From the NCBI GenBank assembly GCA_943846615.1, contig OX044354.1, positions 186,001-250,000 of the forward strand: a stretch of DNA of 64,000 nt, written 5' to 3'. Position 1 is the stretch's first letter. Each line of letters opens with the position of its first letter. The notes under the pieces are model-generated. The model made no database searches, had not been told where the DNA came from, and saw only the letters and a list, made by a program, of their open reading frames with translations. Shown in pieces: positions 15,974 through 25,150 of this stretch. The position numbers were made by a program, and so were the translations under genes. Origin of the DNA: an uncultured Amylibacter sp. (GTDB taxonomy: Bacteria > Pseudomonadota > Alphaproteobacteria > Rhodobacterales > Rhodobacteraceae).

Positions 15974-16589
15974 CCCAAAGGATCATCGCGTCCTCTTGGC
16001 TGATTGAAATCACATCATGGCCCATGGCGGCGTCGTAATAACAGCTGTCTCCACGGCTCATCTCTACTGGCTCGTAGAACTCTGTATATAAGCGTATTTT
16101 CCCAGACAGAACGTATAGAAATTCTTCTCCGTCATGGCGTACCCAGCCGTCAAACTCTTCTATACTGCGGGCGCGAATACGGGCACGGTATGGCAACATT
16201 GCCTTGGATGACAAGGCCGCCCCCAGCATTTCATGTTCATATGTTGGAGTCACATGCGCCTTACCTTCACCGTCTTTGGTGGTGGCCATGCGGGCCATGA
16301 TTTGATCGCCCTTGGGGGCTGTGAATAATTGAGGAACTGAAATACCCAAACCAGTTGCCAGTTTTTTAACCGCATCAAATGTGGGTGACATTTGTTCATT
16401 TTCGATCTTGGATAATGTCGAACGCGCCAAACCAGCCTGTTGCGCCGCCTGTTCTAACGTCCAGTCTTTTGCTTTTCGCAATTCTCGAACACGCGCACCC
16501 AAATTCAACGGCGTACCTGTTTCATGTTCTATGTTATCAGCGCGGGCAACTTGGATAATATGTGGATTCTTTTCAACCATAAAACACAT
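15957..16589 (-). CDS. XRE-family regulator with C-terminal cupin domain
   Basis: Transcriptional regulator. The helix-turn-helix lies at residues ~28-82 (LGARVRELRKAKDWTLEQAAQQAGLARSTLSKIE, then EQMSPTFDAVKKLATGLG). A cupin_2 sensor follows at ~135-205 (HDGEEFLYVLSGKIRLYTE, MSRGDSCYYDAAMGHDVI). Such proteins often control amine, amino-acid or stress genes. The 3' end overlaps that of the convergent aqpS by 17 bp. It is divergent from the DsbA-family gene 54 bp away, a likely target by position only. The start is ATG 16589 or 16580. Confidence 0.88.
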   Translation of the reverse strand: MCFMVEKNPHIIQVARADNIEHETGTPLNLGARVRELRKAKDWTLEQAAQQAGLARSTLSKIENEQMSPTFDAVKKLATGLGISVPQLFTAPKGDQIMARMATTKDGEGKAHVTPTYEHEMLGAALSSKAMLPYRARIRARSIEEFDGWVRHDGEEFLYVLSGKIRLYTEFYEPVEMSRGDSCYYDAAMGHDVISISQEDAMILWVTSVA

Positions 16590-16643
16590 TACGCAATGCT
16601 ATCCATTCTTGCAACTTGTGATCAATTGGCGCAGAGATGATTC

Positions 16644-17282
16644 ATGACAAAAATAGATATCATTTCTGACCCAATCTGCCCGTGGTGTTTTATCGGTAAA
16701 ACACGTCTTGATCGTGCATTAGAAGCCAATCCAAGCCATGATTTTATCATTGAATGGCATCCGTTTCAGTTGAACCCAACCATGCCCGTTGAAGGCATGG
16801 ATCGCCGCGAATATCTGGAGGCCAAATTTGGCGGACAAGAAGGCGCGATGAAGGTTTATGGGCAGATCGATCAGGTGGCTCGTGAAACTGGGATCGAGAT
16901 GAATTTTGGTGGAATAAAACGCACCCCAAATACCATTGATGCGCATCGATTAATCCATTGGGCGGGTATTGAGGGCAAGCAGAATGCAGTCGTTGATCGG
17001 TTGTTCAAAGCTTATTTCAAAGAAGGCCGTGATATTTCCGAGCATTCCGTTTTGGTGCGCATTGCGACCGCGGCTGGTATGGACGGCGAAGCGACAAGGC
17101 GTCTGTTGGAATCCGATGCGGATACGGATGATATTCGCGCGCGTGACACGGATGCGCGCAAAAAAGGTATTCAGGGCGTTCCGGCATTTGTGGTAGCCAG
17201 TGAGTATGTTGTTCAGGGTGCACAGCCCGTGGAAACATGGGATGAAATCATCAAAGAAATCCAAGAAAAGATTGCCGAGTAA
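16644..17282 (+). CDS. DsbA-family thioredoxin-fold oxidoreductase (FrnE-like)
   Basis: Cytosolic member of the DsbA/2-hydroxychromene-2-carboxylate isomerase fold. The N-terminus MTKIDIISDPICPWCFIGK carries the CPWC redox motif at residues ~12-15 and has no signal peptide. GIQGVPAFVV near residue 175 includes the cis-proline, and 212 aa is the usual length for FrnE-like proteins. Its role is probably oxidative-stress or thiol-disulfide exchange. The stop overlaps the exporter start by one base (TAATG), so they are co-expressed. Confidence 0.87.
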   Translation: MTKIDIISDPICPWCFIGKTRLDRALEANPSHDFIIEWHPFQLNPTMPVEGMDRREYLEAKFGGQEGAMKVYGQIDQVARETGIEMNFGGIKRTPNTIDAHRLIHWAGIEGKQNAVVDRLFKAYFKEGRDISEHSVLVRIATAAGMDGEATRRLLESDADTDDIRARDTDARKKGIQGVPAFVVASEYVVQGAQPVETWDEIIKEIQEKIAE

Positions 17283-18478
17283 TGGGTAAACAACTGGGTT
17301 TGCGCGAATTTGTGGCGTTGATTGCGTTGCTGTTTGCCTTGATCGCATTAGGTACGGATATGATGTTGCCTGCCCTAGGGTTGATGGCACATGATTTGGG
17401 ATTGGCGGATGAAAATCGTGCGCAACTGATCATTACCGTATTCTTGTTTGGAACGGGATTGGGGCAGTTGGTTTCGGGGCCGATGTCGGACGCTTATGGG
17501 CGCAAATTGATATTGGGTGTTGGGATATTGTTGTTCGTTTTCGCCAGTGTTTGGGCAGCGATGACGTCTAGTTTTACCATGTTGCTGATTGCACGTTTTG
17601 TGCAGGGGTTGGGAATTTCAGCACCGCGTGCGGCAGGGAATGCGATGGTACGTGATTTGTACAGCGGGCGCCAAATGGCGCGGGTTATTTCGCTGGCGAT
17701 GATGATATTCGTTTTGGCTCCTGCTGTGGCCCCGTTGATGGGTCAGGCAATTATGATCCAGTTTGGTTGGCGGGCAATTTTCACGGTTTGTATGTTGTCG
17801 GGTGTGATCGCGTTTTTGTGGATGTTGATCCGCCAACAAGAAACATTGGCTATTGAAAATAGATTACCTTTCACACTTACGAGTTTGATATCCGGATATA
17901 AAATTGTTTTCACAAGTAAGCGTGTGGTTATAACAACTTTGGTTCAATCCTGTGTTTTGGGTGGGTTATTTGCCTATCTTTCGTCTGCGCATCAGGTCTA
18001 TTCCGAATGGTTGGATTCTGAGGAGATGTTTCCGATCTATTTCTGCGGCATAGCGTTGATGTCGTCGTTGTCGAACGTGGTGACCGCAACCTTGGTTGAA
18101 CGGGTTGGTATGTGGGTTTTGTCGGCTGTGGCAATCGGTGCGAACGCGATAATTTCGATTTTAGTTTTGACGACATTGTATTTTGAGATGGTTCCACAGG
18201 CTTACATCTTACCAGTATTTGTTGCTTGGTCTGTGGTTGTGTTTTTTAGCTTGGCGATGTGCATCGGTAATCTGATGTCGCTGGCGATGGAACCTGTTGG
18301 GGATATTGCTGGGTTGGCCTCCTCAATCATTGGATCGACGTCGACGATGTTAAGCATCGGATTGGCGATCCCGATTGGCATGATGTTTAACGGAACGGGT
18401 ATTCCATTGATAGCCAGTGTCACATGTTTAGCAATCACCGCATTTACATTACATTGGTTTAACCCACGAAATGTTTAG
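17282..18478 (+). CDS. Bcr/CflA-type MFS drug exporter
   Basis: Twelve-helix inner-membrane proton antiporter of the DHA1 family. Visible family marks are LGTDMMLPALGLMAHDLG near residue 20, the loop GQLVSGPMSDAYGRKLILGVG (~60-80), and RFVQGLGISAPRAAGNAMVRDLYSGRQMARV (~102-132). Length is 398 aa. It is translationally coupled to the DsbA-family gene. The substrate is unknown. Expected weak homology to Bcr in the second half is consistent with the loss of recognisable motifs there. Confidence 0.88.
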   Translation: MGKQLGLREFVALIALLFALIALGTDMMLPALGLMAHDLGLADENRAQLIITVFLFGTGLGQLVSGPMSDAYGRKLILGVGILLFVFASVWAAMTSSFTMLLIARFVQGLGISAPRAAGNAMVRDLYSGRQMARVISLAMMIFVLAPAVAPLMGQAIMIQFGWRAIFTVCMLSGVIAFLWMLIRQQETLAIENRLPFTLTSLISGYKIVFTSKRVVITTLVQSCVLGGLFAYLSSAHQVYSEWLDSEEMFPIYFCGIALMSSLSNVVTATLVERVGMWVLSAVAIGANAIISILVLTTLYFEMVPQAYILPVFVAWSVVVFFSLAMCIGNLMSLAMEPVGDIAGLASSIIGSTSTMLSIGLAIPIGMMFNGTGIPLIASVTCLAITAFTLHWFNPRNV

Positions 18479-18481
18479 GGA

Positions 18482-21400
18482 TTATTTCTTGGATGCTGCC
18501 TTGGCCAAGACCGCCAATTCACGGGCAATCACATAGGCGCCTTTGACCTTTTTATCATCGTTTACCCAATCGCGGCGGATGACGATTTTGTTGTCTTTGA
18601 CCTTGGCTGTGCCACGGCTGTCGCCCAAATATTGCGCCAAACCTGCTGGATTTACGAACTTATCCTTGTGGAATTGGACAACCACACCTTTGGGGCCACC
18701 ATCCAGTTTGGCAATGCCTGCAGCGCGACACATGCCTTTGATGCGCACGATACGCAACAGCATGTCGACTTCGTCCGGGAGTGATCCGAAACGGTCTATG
18801 AGTTCCGCGGCGAAGCTTTCTAGCTCTACCTTTTTGGCCAAGCTGGACAGGCGACGGTAGAGGCCGAGGCGGACGTCTAAATCGGGGACAAATGTCGCGG
18901 GGATTAACACAGGTACGCCGAGATTGATTTGCGGTGACCATGAGCCCTCGTCAGACAGGCCTTCCATTTCGCCCGATTTCATCTTGGCGATCGCCTCTTC
19001 CAACATCTCTTGGTAAAGCTCATAGCCAACTTCGCGCACGTTTCCTGATTGCTCTTCGCCCAACAGGTTCCCTGCCCCGCGTATGTCCAAATCTTGGCTT
19101 GCAAGCATGAAACCTGCGCCCAAGCTGTCCAGTGACCCCAAAACACGCAAACGTTTTGTGGCGGCAGGTGTGAGTTTTTTACGCGGTTTTGTTGTTAGAT
19201 ATGCGTACGCACGGGTTTTGGAACGCCCGACGCGGCCACGAATTTGATAGAGTTGAGACAAGCCGAACATGTCGGCGCGATGGACAATGATTGTGTTGGC
19301 GGTTGGGATGTCGAGGCCACTCTCTACAATCGTGGTGGCAACTAGAATGCCGTATTTACCATCGTAGAAGGCATTCATGCGATCATCCAATTCGCCAGCC
19401 GCCATTTGACCGTGTGCGACGACATAGGTGACCTCTGGGACTTGTTCTTTAAGGAATGCCTCGATTTCCCCAAGGTCTGAAATCCGTGGCACAACGAAGA
19501 AACTTTGACCACCGCGATAGTGTTCGCGTAGCAATGCCTCTCGCAATGTGACCGTGTCGAATTCGCTGACGTAAGTGTGGATTGCCAGACGATCGACCGG
19601 TGGTGTGCCGATGATCGACAGTTCGCGCACGCCAGAGAGTGACAGTTGTAATGTGCGTGGAATTGGTGTGGCTGTCAGGGTAAGGACGTGGACGTCCGAG
19701 CGAAGTTGCTTAAGGCGTTCCTTGTGGCTGACGCCGAATTTTTGCTCTTCGTCGATGACCAGCAGGCCGAGGTTTGCGAATTTGATATCTTTGGCCAGTA
19801 ATGCATGGGTGCCGACCACGATTTCAATGGAACCATCGCGCAATGCTGCCCGATTCTTCTTCATTTGTGTGGGCGTGACGAAGCGTGAGAGTTGGCGCAC
19901 ACGGATACCTGTACCGCGAAAACGTTCTTCGAATGATTTGAAATGTTGGCGGGCCAGTAATGTCGTTGGCGCGATGACCGCGACCTGTGTGCCCGAACTG
20001 GCGGCGACGAATGCGGCGCGAAGGGCAACTTCGGTTTTGCCGAAACCAACATCGCCGCAAACAAGGCGATCCATCGGCTTCCCCGATTCCATGTCTTCTA
20101 ACACGTCTTCGATGGCGTTTAGCTGATCGTCAGTTTCGGAATATGGGAAGCGTGCGCAGAAGGCGTCCCATAAATCCTGTGGCGCTTGGAGAATTTCGGA
20201 TTTGCGCAATGCGCGTTCGGCGGCGATGCGGATCAACTTGTCCGCCATTTCGTGGATGCGTTCCTTAAGCTTCGCCTTTTTGGCCTGCCATGCGCCGCCA
20301 CCAAGGCGATCCAGCATGCCCGTTTCCTGACCGTAGCGAGACAACAGTTCGATGTTTTCAACGGGTAGATACAAGCGGGTTTCACCAGCGTATTCCAATT
20401 GCAAACAATCATGTGGGGCGCCTGCGGCGACGACGGTTTCAAGGCCTGTATAACGCCCGATGCCATGATCGACGTGGACAACCAAATCGCCAACGGAAAG
20501 GCTGGAGGCTTCGGTCAAGAAACCTTCGGCACGTTTGCGTCGTTTGGTGCCACGTATCAGGCGATCACCCAGAACGTCCTGTTCGGAAATAACACAAAGG
20601 TCTTTGGCGTCGAACCCTTGATCCAAGGGCCAAACGACCAATGAGAGTGAACCGACAGCGTGATCAACATCAGACCATGAGGCGACCTTGGTCATGCCGG
20701 TTAAGTCTTGGTCGGTTAGCAACCCTTCTAGTCGTTCACGTGCGCCTTCGGAAAATGATGCGATGACAACTGCGTTGTTTTTGCGCTTTTCGGTGATGTG
20801 ATCCGCGAGGCTTTCGAACAGGCTGGTTTCTTCGGCTTGGCGCTCGGGGGCAAATGATCGCCCAATGCGTCCGCCCATATCTAAGGCATTTGGGCCCGTT
20901 GGTTGCGGTAATACGATCATGCGGTTTACGTGACGATCCGCCAGTGATGCGGATAACACATCGGGTGACATGTATAATAATTCGGGCGCGATTGGTTTAT
21001 AAACCGTGTCCATGCGCGATTTGGCGTTTAGCGCCTCGATCCGCGCGTCGTATTGATCTTGGATGCTGTCCCAGCGTCCGTCGTGGACTTGGCTGATGTT
21101 TTCATCCTGATAAACTGTGGCGCTTGGCAGGTAGTCAAACAGGGTTTCCATGCCTTCATGGAAATATGGGGCCCAATGTTCGACGCCTTGGTGCTTTCGC
21201 CCTGCGCTGACGGCTTCGTATAATGGATCGTCGATGCCTGCGGCGCCAAATTCGGTGCGGTATTTATTGCGAAATCGCGCGATTGCGTCTTCGTCCAGAA
21301 CCACTTCGGAAACAGGGGCGAATTCGACCTTGGTCAATTTTTCGACGGTGCGTTGGGTAATGGGATCAAAGCGCCGCGCACTTTCGAGTTCGTCGCCGAA

Positions 21401-21937
21401 CATGTCCATTCGAACAGGCCCTGCTTCGCCTGGGGGGTAAACATCGATGATGCCACCGCGAATGGCGTAGTCGCCCGGTTCAGTGACGGTGGGTGTTTGC
21501 ACGAACCCCATACGGGTGAAATATGCGCGTAATTCTTGGTCATTAACTGTGCGACCGACCTCTGCGACGAAGCCGCTGTTCGACAGGACGTCACGTTTGG
21601 GAACAAGTTGGGTGGCCGCGTTTAATGTGGTTAGGATGATGAATGGTTTATCAAAACCAGAAGCCAAGGTCGCCAGCGTTGCCATACGTGCGGCAGAAAC
21701 ATCGCTGTTTGGCGAAACACGGTCATATGGCAAGCAATCCCATGCGGGAAAAATAAACACGGGCACCTGTGGCGCAAAAAATTGTAAAGCGCGGCGCAGT
21801 GCATCCATACGTTTGTCATCGCGCGCGATGTGAAGGATTGGGCGTTTATTTTTAACAATATTTTGCGCCAGAACCTTTGCATCAAACCCTTCGGGTAGGC
21901 CTGATAAATTATGGATATTTTTGGAATACTGGCTCAT
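18482..21937 (-). CDS. mfd: Transcription-repair coupling factor
   Basis: Releases RNA polymerase stalled at DNA damage and recruits UvrA. All domains can be followed across 1151 aa: the UvrB-like N-terminal module (FPAWDCLPYDRVSP), the RNA-polymerase interaction domain (VGDLVVHVDHGIGRYTGLE, ~490-510), the RecG-like translocase with Walker A GDVGFGKTEVALRAAF and the DEEQ box VIDEEQKFGVSHKERLK, then LTLTATPIPRTLQLSLSG, and the C-terminal UvrA-binding domain. The Walker motifs are intact. The gene stands between the convergent exporter and a small membrane-protein gene read in the same direction. Confidence 0.97.
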   Translation of the reverse strand: MSQYSKNIHNLSGLPEGFDAKVLAQNIVKNKRPILHIARDDKRMDALRRALQFFAPQVPVFIFPAWDCLPYDRVSPNSDVSAARMATLATLASGFDKPFIILTTLNAATQLVPKRDVLSNSGFVAEVGRTVNDQELRAYFTRMGFVQTPTVTEPGDYAIRGGIIDVYPPGEAGPVRMDMFGDELESARRFDPITQRTVEKLTKVEFAPVSEVVLDEDAIARFRNKYRTEFGAAGIDDPLYEAVSAGRKHQGVEHWAPYFHEGMETLFDYLPSATVYQDENISQVHDGRWDSIQDQYDARIEALNAKSRMDTVYKPIAPELLYMSPDVLSASLADRHVNRMIVLPQPTGPNALDMGGRIGRSFAPERQAEETSLFESLADHITEKRKNNAVVIASFSEGARERLEGLLTDQDLTGMTKVASWSDVDHAVGSLSLVVWPLDQGFDAKDLCVISEQDVLGDRLIRGTKRRKRAEGFLTEASSLSVGDLVVHVDHGIGRYTGLETVVAAGAPHDCLQLEYAGETRLYLPVENIELLSRYGQETGMLDRLGGGAWQAKKAKLKERIHEMADKLIRIAAERALRKSEILQAPQDLWDAFCARFPYSETDDQLNAIEDVLEDMESGKPMDRLVCGDVGFGKTEVALRAAFVAASSGTQVAVIAPTTLLARQHFKSFEERFRGTGIRVRQLSRFVTPTQMKKNRAALRDGSIEIVVGTHALLAKDIKFANLGLLVIDEEQKFGVSHKERLKQLRSDVHVLTLTATPIPRTLQLSLSGVRELSIIGTPPVDRLAIHTYVSEFDTVTLREALLREHYRGGQSFFVVPRISDLGEIEAFLKEQVPEVTYVVAHGQMAAGELDDRMNAFYDGKYGILVATTIVESGLDIPTANTIIVHRADMFGLSQLYQIRGRVGRSKTRAYAYLTTKPRKKLTPAATKRLRVLGSLDSLGAGFMLASQDLDIRGAGNLLGEEQSGNVREVGYELYQEMLEEAIAKMKSGEMEGLSDEGSWSPQINLGVPVLIPATFVPDLDVRLGLYRRLSSLAKKVELESFAAELIDRFGSLPDEVDMLLRIVRIKGMCRAAGIAKLDGGPKGVVVQFHKDKFVNPAGLAQYLGDSRGTAKVKDNKIVIRRDWVNDDKKVKGAYVIARELAVLAKAASKK

Positions 21938-21983
21938 GGATTTCGGCTTATCTGTGCGCGTAAATTAAGGCAACCCCGAGGGC

Positions 21984-22499
21984 TTAAATTCCACGGACAA
22001 TTACGATGTAAAATGCGGCGTAGAAGCTGGTTAGGAAAATGAAGCCCATACCAACGAACTGTTTGATCGTGCGGTATTTGTTAAATGCCTTACACAGCGC
22101 TTTGCCGCGTAGTTTTTGATCAACAACACGTTGGGCAAATCGGAGACTGACCAATGATCCGCAGAGTAAGCCAACAAATAATAACGTACAGGCCTGCATT
22201 AACTCGATTTCAAATTTAAAACCAAGCGTGGCGATTGTGGCGATGAAAAACATGACAATTGCAGATAGCACAACCCCGTAGCGTTCCACGGCATTGGTGA
22301 ATTTTCGCGCGTTGATATGGATCAGCATTTCCAAATCATCCATATCGCCGCCACCGTTACGTAGGGCGTCACGCACATCGTGCATGCCTGCCCCCAACAA
22401 AAAATGCGTGGCGCGTGACCACGTGACAGCAATGATCGACCAGTACCAAAAGCTGTCAAAGCTGTCAGAGTTCAGTAATCTGACCAAATCGAAGTCCAT
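21984..22499 (-). CDS. Conserved small membrane protein (SufBCD-associated annotation in relatives)
   Basis: A 171-aa protein with about three or four membrane segments (residues ~15-35, 75-95, 100-120, 147-168) and a short hydrophilic part DVRDALRNGGGDMDDLEMLIHINARKF. Close relatives in Rhodobacterales sit beside mfd and, as I recall, carry the label component of SufBCD complex; nothing here links it to iron-sulfur assembly. It starts 46 bp upstream of mfd on the same strand, so the two may share a transcript. Function is unknown. Confidence 0.75.
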   Translation of the reverse strand: MDFDLVRLLNSDSFDSFWYWSIIAVTWSRATHFLLGAGMHDVRDALRNGGGDMDDLEMLIHINARKFTNAVERYGVVLSAIVMFFIATIATLGFKFEIELMQACTLLFVGLLCGSLVSLRFAQRVVDQKLRGKALCKAFNKYRTIKQFVGMGFIFLTSFYAAFYIVIVRGI

Positions 22500-22611
22500 G
22501 CCTGATAGCCCTTATGTGTTAAAAAAAGCGAGCACAGAACAAACCATGGTTTTCGCTGGATTAATCATCTAAACTTATGTCAAAGAAACACAAAACAAAA
22601 CAGAGATTATC

Positions 22612-23622
22612 ATGGCATATTTGACCGCACCATTTCCCCTGTCACGTCCACGGCGTTTACGCCAATCTGATTGGATGCGCCGTATGGTGTCTGAAACCCA
22701 GATTTCGGCGGATGATTTCATTTATCCGATGTTTATTGTTGAAGGTACGAATGTATCTGAACCCGTTCCATCGATGCCAGGCGTGAACCGTTTGTCGATT
22801 GATTTGGCGGTTGAACGTGCAAATCATGCGGCGAATGTTGGCATTCCTGCGATAGCGTTGTTCCCGTACACAGATGAGGCATTGAAAACGCCCACTGCGG
22901 ACGAGGCATTTAACCCGGAGAATTTAGTAAACCGTGCAACGCGCGCCATTCGCGCGGCGGTTCCTGATATTGGGATCATGTTGGATGTGGCATTGGATCC
23001 GTACAATTCGGATGGGCATGATGGCATTGTGCGTGATGGAGAGATCATCAACGACGAAACATTGATGGCGCTGGAACGCCAAGCGTTGGTTCAGGCCGAA
23101 GCTGGTGCAAATATTTTGGGGCCGTCGGATATGATGGATGGGCGCATCGCCGTTATTCGCCAATCATTAGAAGCGAACGAATTTCAGAATGTTGCAATCA
23201 TGGCCTATTCCGCGAAGTTTGCGTCCGCCTATTATGGCCCCTTTCGCGATGCAGTTGGCGCATCTGGGGCATTGAAGGGCGATAAAAAGACCTATCAAAT
23301 GGACCCAGCTAACGGCAATGAGGCAATCCAGATGATTGCGCGGGATTTGTCCGAGGGTGCAGATATGGTGATGGTGAAACCAGGGATGCCGTATTTGGAC
23401 ATATGTCAGCGAGTGAAAACCGAGTTGGGTGCACCCTGTTTTGCATACCAAGTGTCTGGCGAATACGCGATGATCGAAGCGGCCGCGCAAAACGGTTGGA
23501 TCGATCGAGATAAAGTGATTGCAGAGAGCCTGATGGCGTTTAAACGTGCGGGTTGCGCGGGTATTTTGACCTATCACGCGGTTGATATGGCGGAACAGTT
23601 GGCTGATCCGATGGCGATCTAA
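22612..23622 (+). CDS. hemB: Porphobilinogen synthase (5-aminolevulinate dehydratase)
   Basis: Condenses two 5-aminolevulinate molecules to porphobilinogen in haem and chlorin synthesis. The Schiff-base lysines are in IMAYSAKFASAYYGPF (~K200) and MVKPGMPYLD (~K255). The metal-site stretch DVALDPYNSDGHDG (residues ~124-137) has aspartates where zinc enzymes have cysteines, so this is the magnesium/aspartate-type site of alphaproteobacteria and plants. Length of 336 aa is normal. It is divergent from the small membrane-protein gene, with a 112-bp gap. Confidence 0.97.
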   Translation: MAYLTAPFPLSRPRRLRQSDWMRRMVSETQISADDFIYPMFIVEGTNVSEPVPSMPGVNRLSIDLAVERANHAANVGIPAIALFPYTDEALKTPTADEAFNPENLVNRATRAIRAAVPDIGIMLDVALDPYNSDGHDGIVRDGEIINDETLMALERQALVQAEAGANILGPSDMMDGRIAVIRQSLEANEFQNVAIMAYSAKFASAYYGPFRDAVGASGALKGDKKTYQMDPANGNEAIQMIARDLSEGADMVMVKPGMPYLDICQRVKTELGAPCFAYQVSGEYAMIEAAAQNGWIDRDKVIAESLMAFKRAGCAGILTYHAVDMAEQLADPMAI

Positions 23623-23743
23623 CGCCCTTCGCGGGAATTTGCCTATTTTTGTTTGGATGCGTGACAGTTGTTCAAATTTACAGTAAGTTTACTTTAGAAG
23701 TTCGCCAAAGAGCGGACCAAAGGCAGTTTTACAGGAGCTTATC

Positions 23744-24301
23744 ATGAGCAATTCCACACGCAGGCAATTTATTGCCGCTACAAGTGCGAGCTTGATCGGC
23801 GCAACCACGGCTTTTCCAGCTGTTGGTGCTAGTCGCCGCAAAATCGACCGTCGCATCGATTCCGCCCTTCTGGATCTAGAAGAAAAATCAGATGCATTAG
23901 CACAATTGGTAAATACATCGGCAGGTATTTTAATGATGCCGCGCGTGAGACGCGCCGGTCTTGGGTTCGGTGCGGCATATGGTGAAGGTGCATTGTTAAT
24001 TGGACGCGCGCCCGTTGAATATTATTCGGTTGCTGCGGCATCGTTTGGTTTCCAAATCGGCATACAGCAATATGCATCTGCGCTTTTCTTTACATCAGAG
24101 AGCCGTTTGGCGAAGTTTCGCCGTCGTGACGGTTGGACAGTCGGTGCGGATTTGGAATTTACGGCATGGGATCAAGGCGATGTCGCGGACATCGACACAA
24201 ATACCTCATCTGACGAAGTCTATGGTGTGGTGTTTAGCCAAGAAGGATTGCACATTGGCGCGACCCTAGAAGGTTCCAAGTATTCACGTATTTCACGTTA
24301 A
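23744..24301 (+). CDS. SYLF/Ysc84-domain exported protein
   Basis: The N-terminus NSTRRQFIAATSASLIGATTAFPAVGA is a Tat-type signal peptide (twin Arg at residues 5-6). The mature ~155 residues show the lipid-binding SYLF (Ysc84) pattern: SAGILMMPRVRRAGLGFGAAYGEGALLI, then QIGIQQYASALFFTSESRLAKFRR and GVVFSQEGLHIGATLEGSKYS. SYLF proteins bind phosphoinositide-like lipids in eukaryotes; the bacterial role is not defined. It has a good ribosome site (CAGGAGCTTATC) and is followed by a bidirectional terminator shared with rpe. Confidence 0.85.
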   Translation: MSNSTRRQFIAATSASLIGATTAFPAVGASRRKIDRRIDSALLDLEEKSDALAQLVNTSAGILMMPRVRRAGLGFGAAYGEGALLIGRAPVEYYSVAAASFGFQIGIQQYASALFFTSESRLAKFRRRDGWTVGADLEFTAWDQGDVADIDTNTSSDEVYGVVFSQEGLHIGATLEGSKYSRISR

Positions 24302-24306
24302 TGAAT

Positions 24307-24331
24307 TGGGTTAGCTGCGCAAGCTAACCCA
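24307..24331. terminator. Bidirectional terminator between the SYLF gene and rpe
   Basis: A perfect 10-bp stem (TGGGTTAGCT and AGCTAACCCA) with a 5-base loop lies in the 39-bp gap between two convergent genes. T-runs are weak on both sides. Confidence 0.65.
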
Positions 24332-24340
24332 TTGAATCTA

Positions 24341-25027
24341 TTATTGATTGCAAGATGATCTAATCGCCGCGATATTGCGTTGGTAATCATCTGGTGTGCC
24401 ACCTTTGAATACGGCGGAACCAGCAACCATAACGTCTGCGCCCGCTTCCCGACATAGTGGTGCCGTTTCGGGTGTTACGCCGCCATCTACCTCTAACCAT
24501 ATTGGGCGATCACCAATCATTTCACGTGCCGCGGCTACCTTATCCACCACAGAATGCGTGAACTTTTGACCGCCAAAACCAGGGTTGATTGTCATCACCA
24601 AAATCAAATCGATCTTATCCAAACAGTATTCGATCACGGATAATGGCGTTGTGATATTCAGGGCAACGCCTGCCTTACATCCAAAATCACGAATTGCCTG
24701 TAACGAGCGATCCAAATGCGGGCCAGCTTCGGCGTGGACAGTTAAAACATCTGAGCCGGCTTTGGCGAATGCCTCTATATATGTATCCGCCGGTGAAATC
24801 ATCAAATGCACATCCATCACCGTTTTTACATGTGGACGGATGGCGGCAACAACGTTTGGGCCGATTGTCAGGTTCGGAACGAAATGACCGTCCATCGGAT
24901 CAACATGGATCCAATCAGCGCCAGCGGCCTCAACATCCGTGATTTCCTGACCCAAGCGGGCGAAATCGGCGGACAGAATGGATGGTGCGATGTTTAAGGG
25001 GCGTTTGGGATCGAATACAGCTGACAT
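24341..25027 (-). CDS. rpe: Ribulose-phosphate 3-epimerase
   Basis: Interconverts ribulose-5-phosphate and xylulose-5-phosphate in the pentose-phosphate and Calvin pathways. Family marks: [16 protein letters not shown] at residues ~13-28, [17 protein letters not shown] with the catalytic Asp, [13 protein letters not shown] (~140-152) and [15 protein letters not shown] (~177-191). Length of 228 aa is standard. A GAGGAACTGCC ribosome site precedes ATG 25027. It is a single gene, convergent with the SYLF gene. Confidence 0.96.
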   Translation of the reverse strand: MSAVFDPKRPLNIAPSILSADFARLGQEITDVEAAGADWIHVDPMDGHFVPNLTIGPNVVAAIRPHVKTVMDVHLMISPADTYIEAFAKAGSDVLTVHAEAGPHLDRSLQAIRDFGCKAGVALNITTPLSVIEYCLDKIDLILVMTINPGFGGQKFTHSVVDKVAAAREMIGDRPIWLEVDGGVTPETAPLCREAGADVMVAGSAVFKGGTPDDYQRNIAAIRSSCNQ

Positions 25028-25150
25028 GGCAGTTCCTCATGTTTCTAAACTGATCCCTCTTTAAGCGGCAAAGCATTGCCCGTCCATACCATTTACGTTG
25101 CTCAACGTGCGGCGCAATGGTAATGCAGGTGGGAAATATCAGGGTTGAAA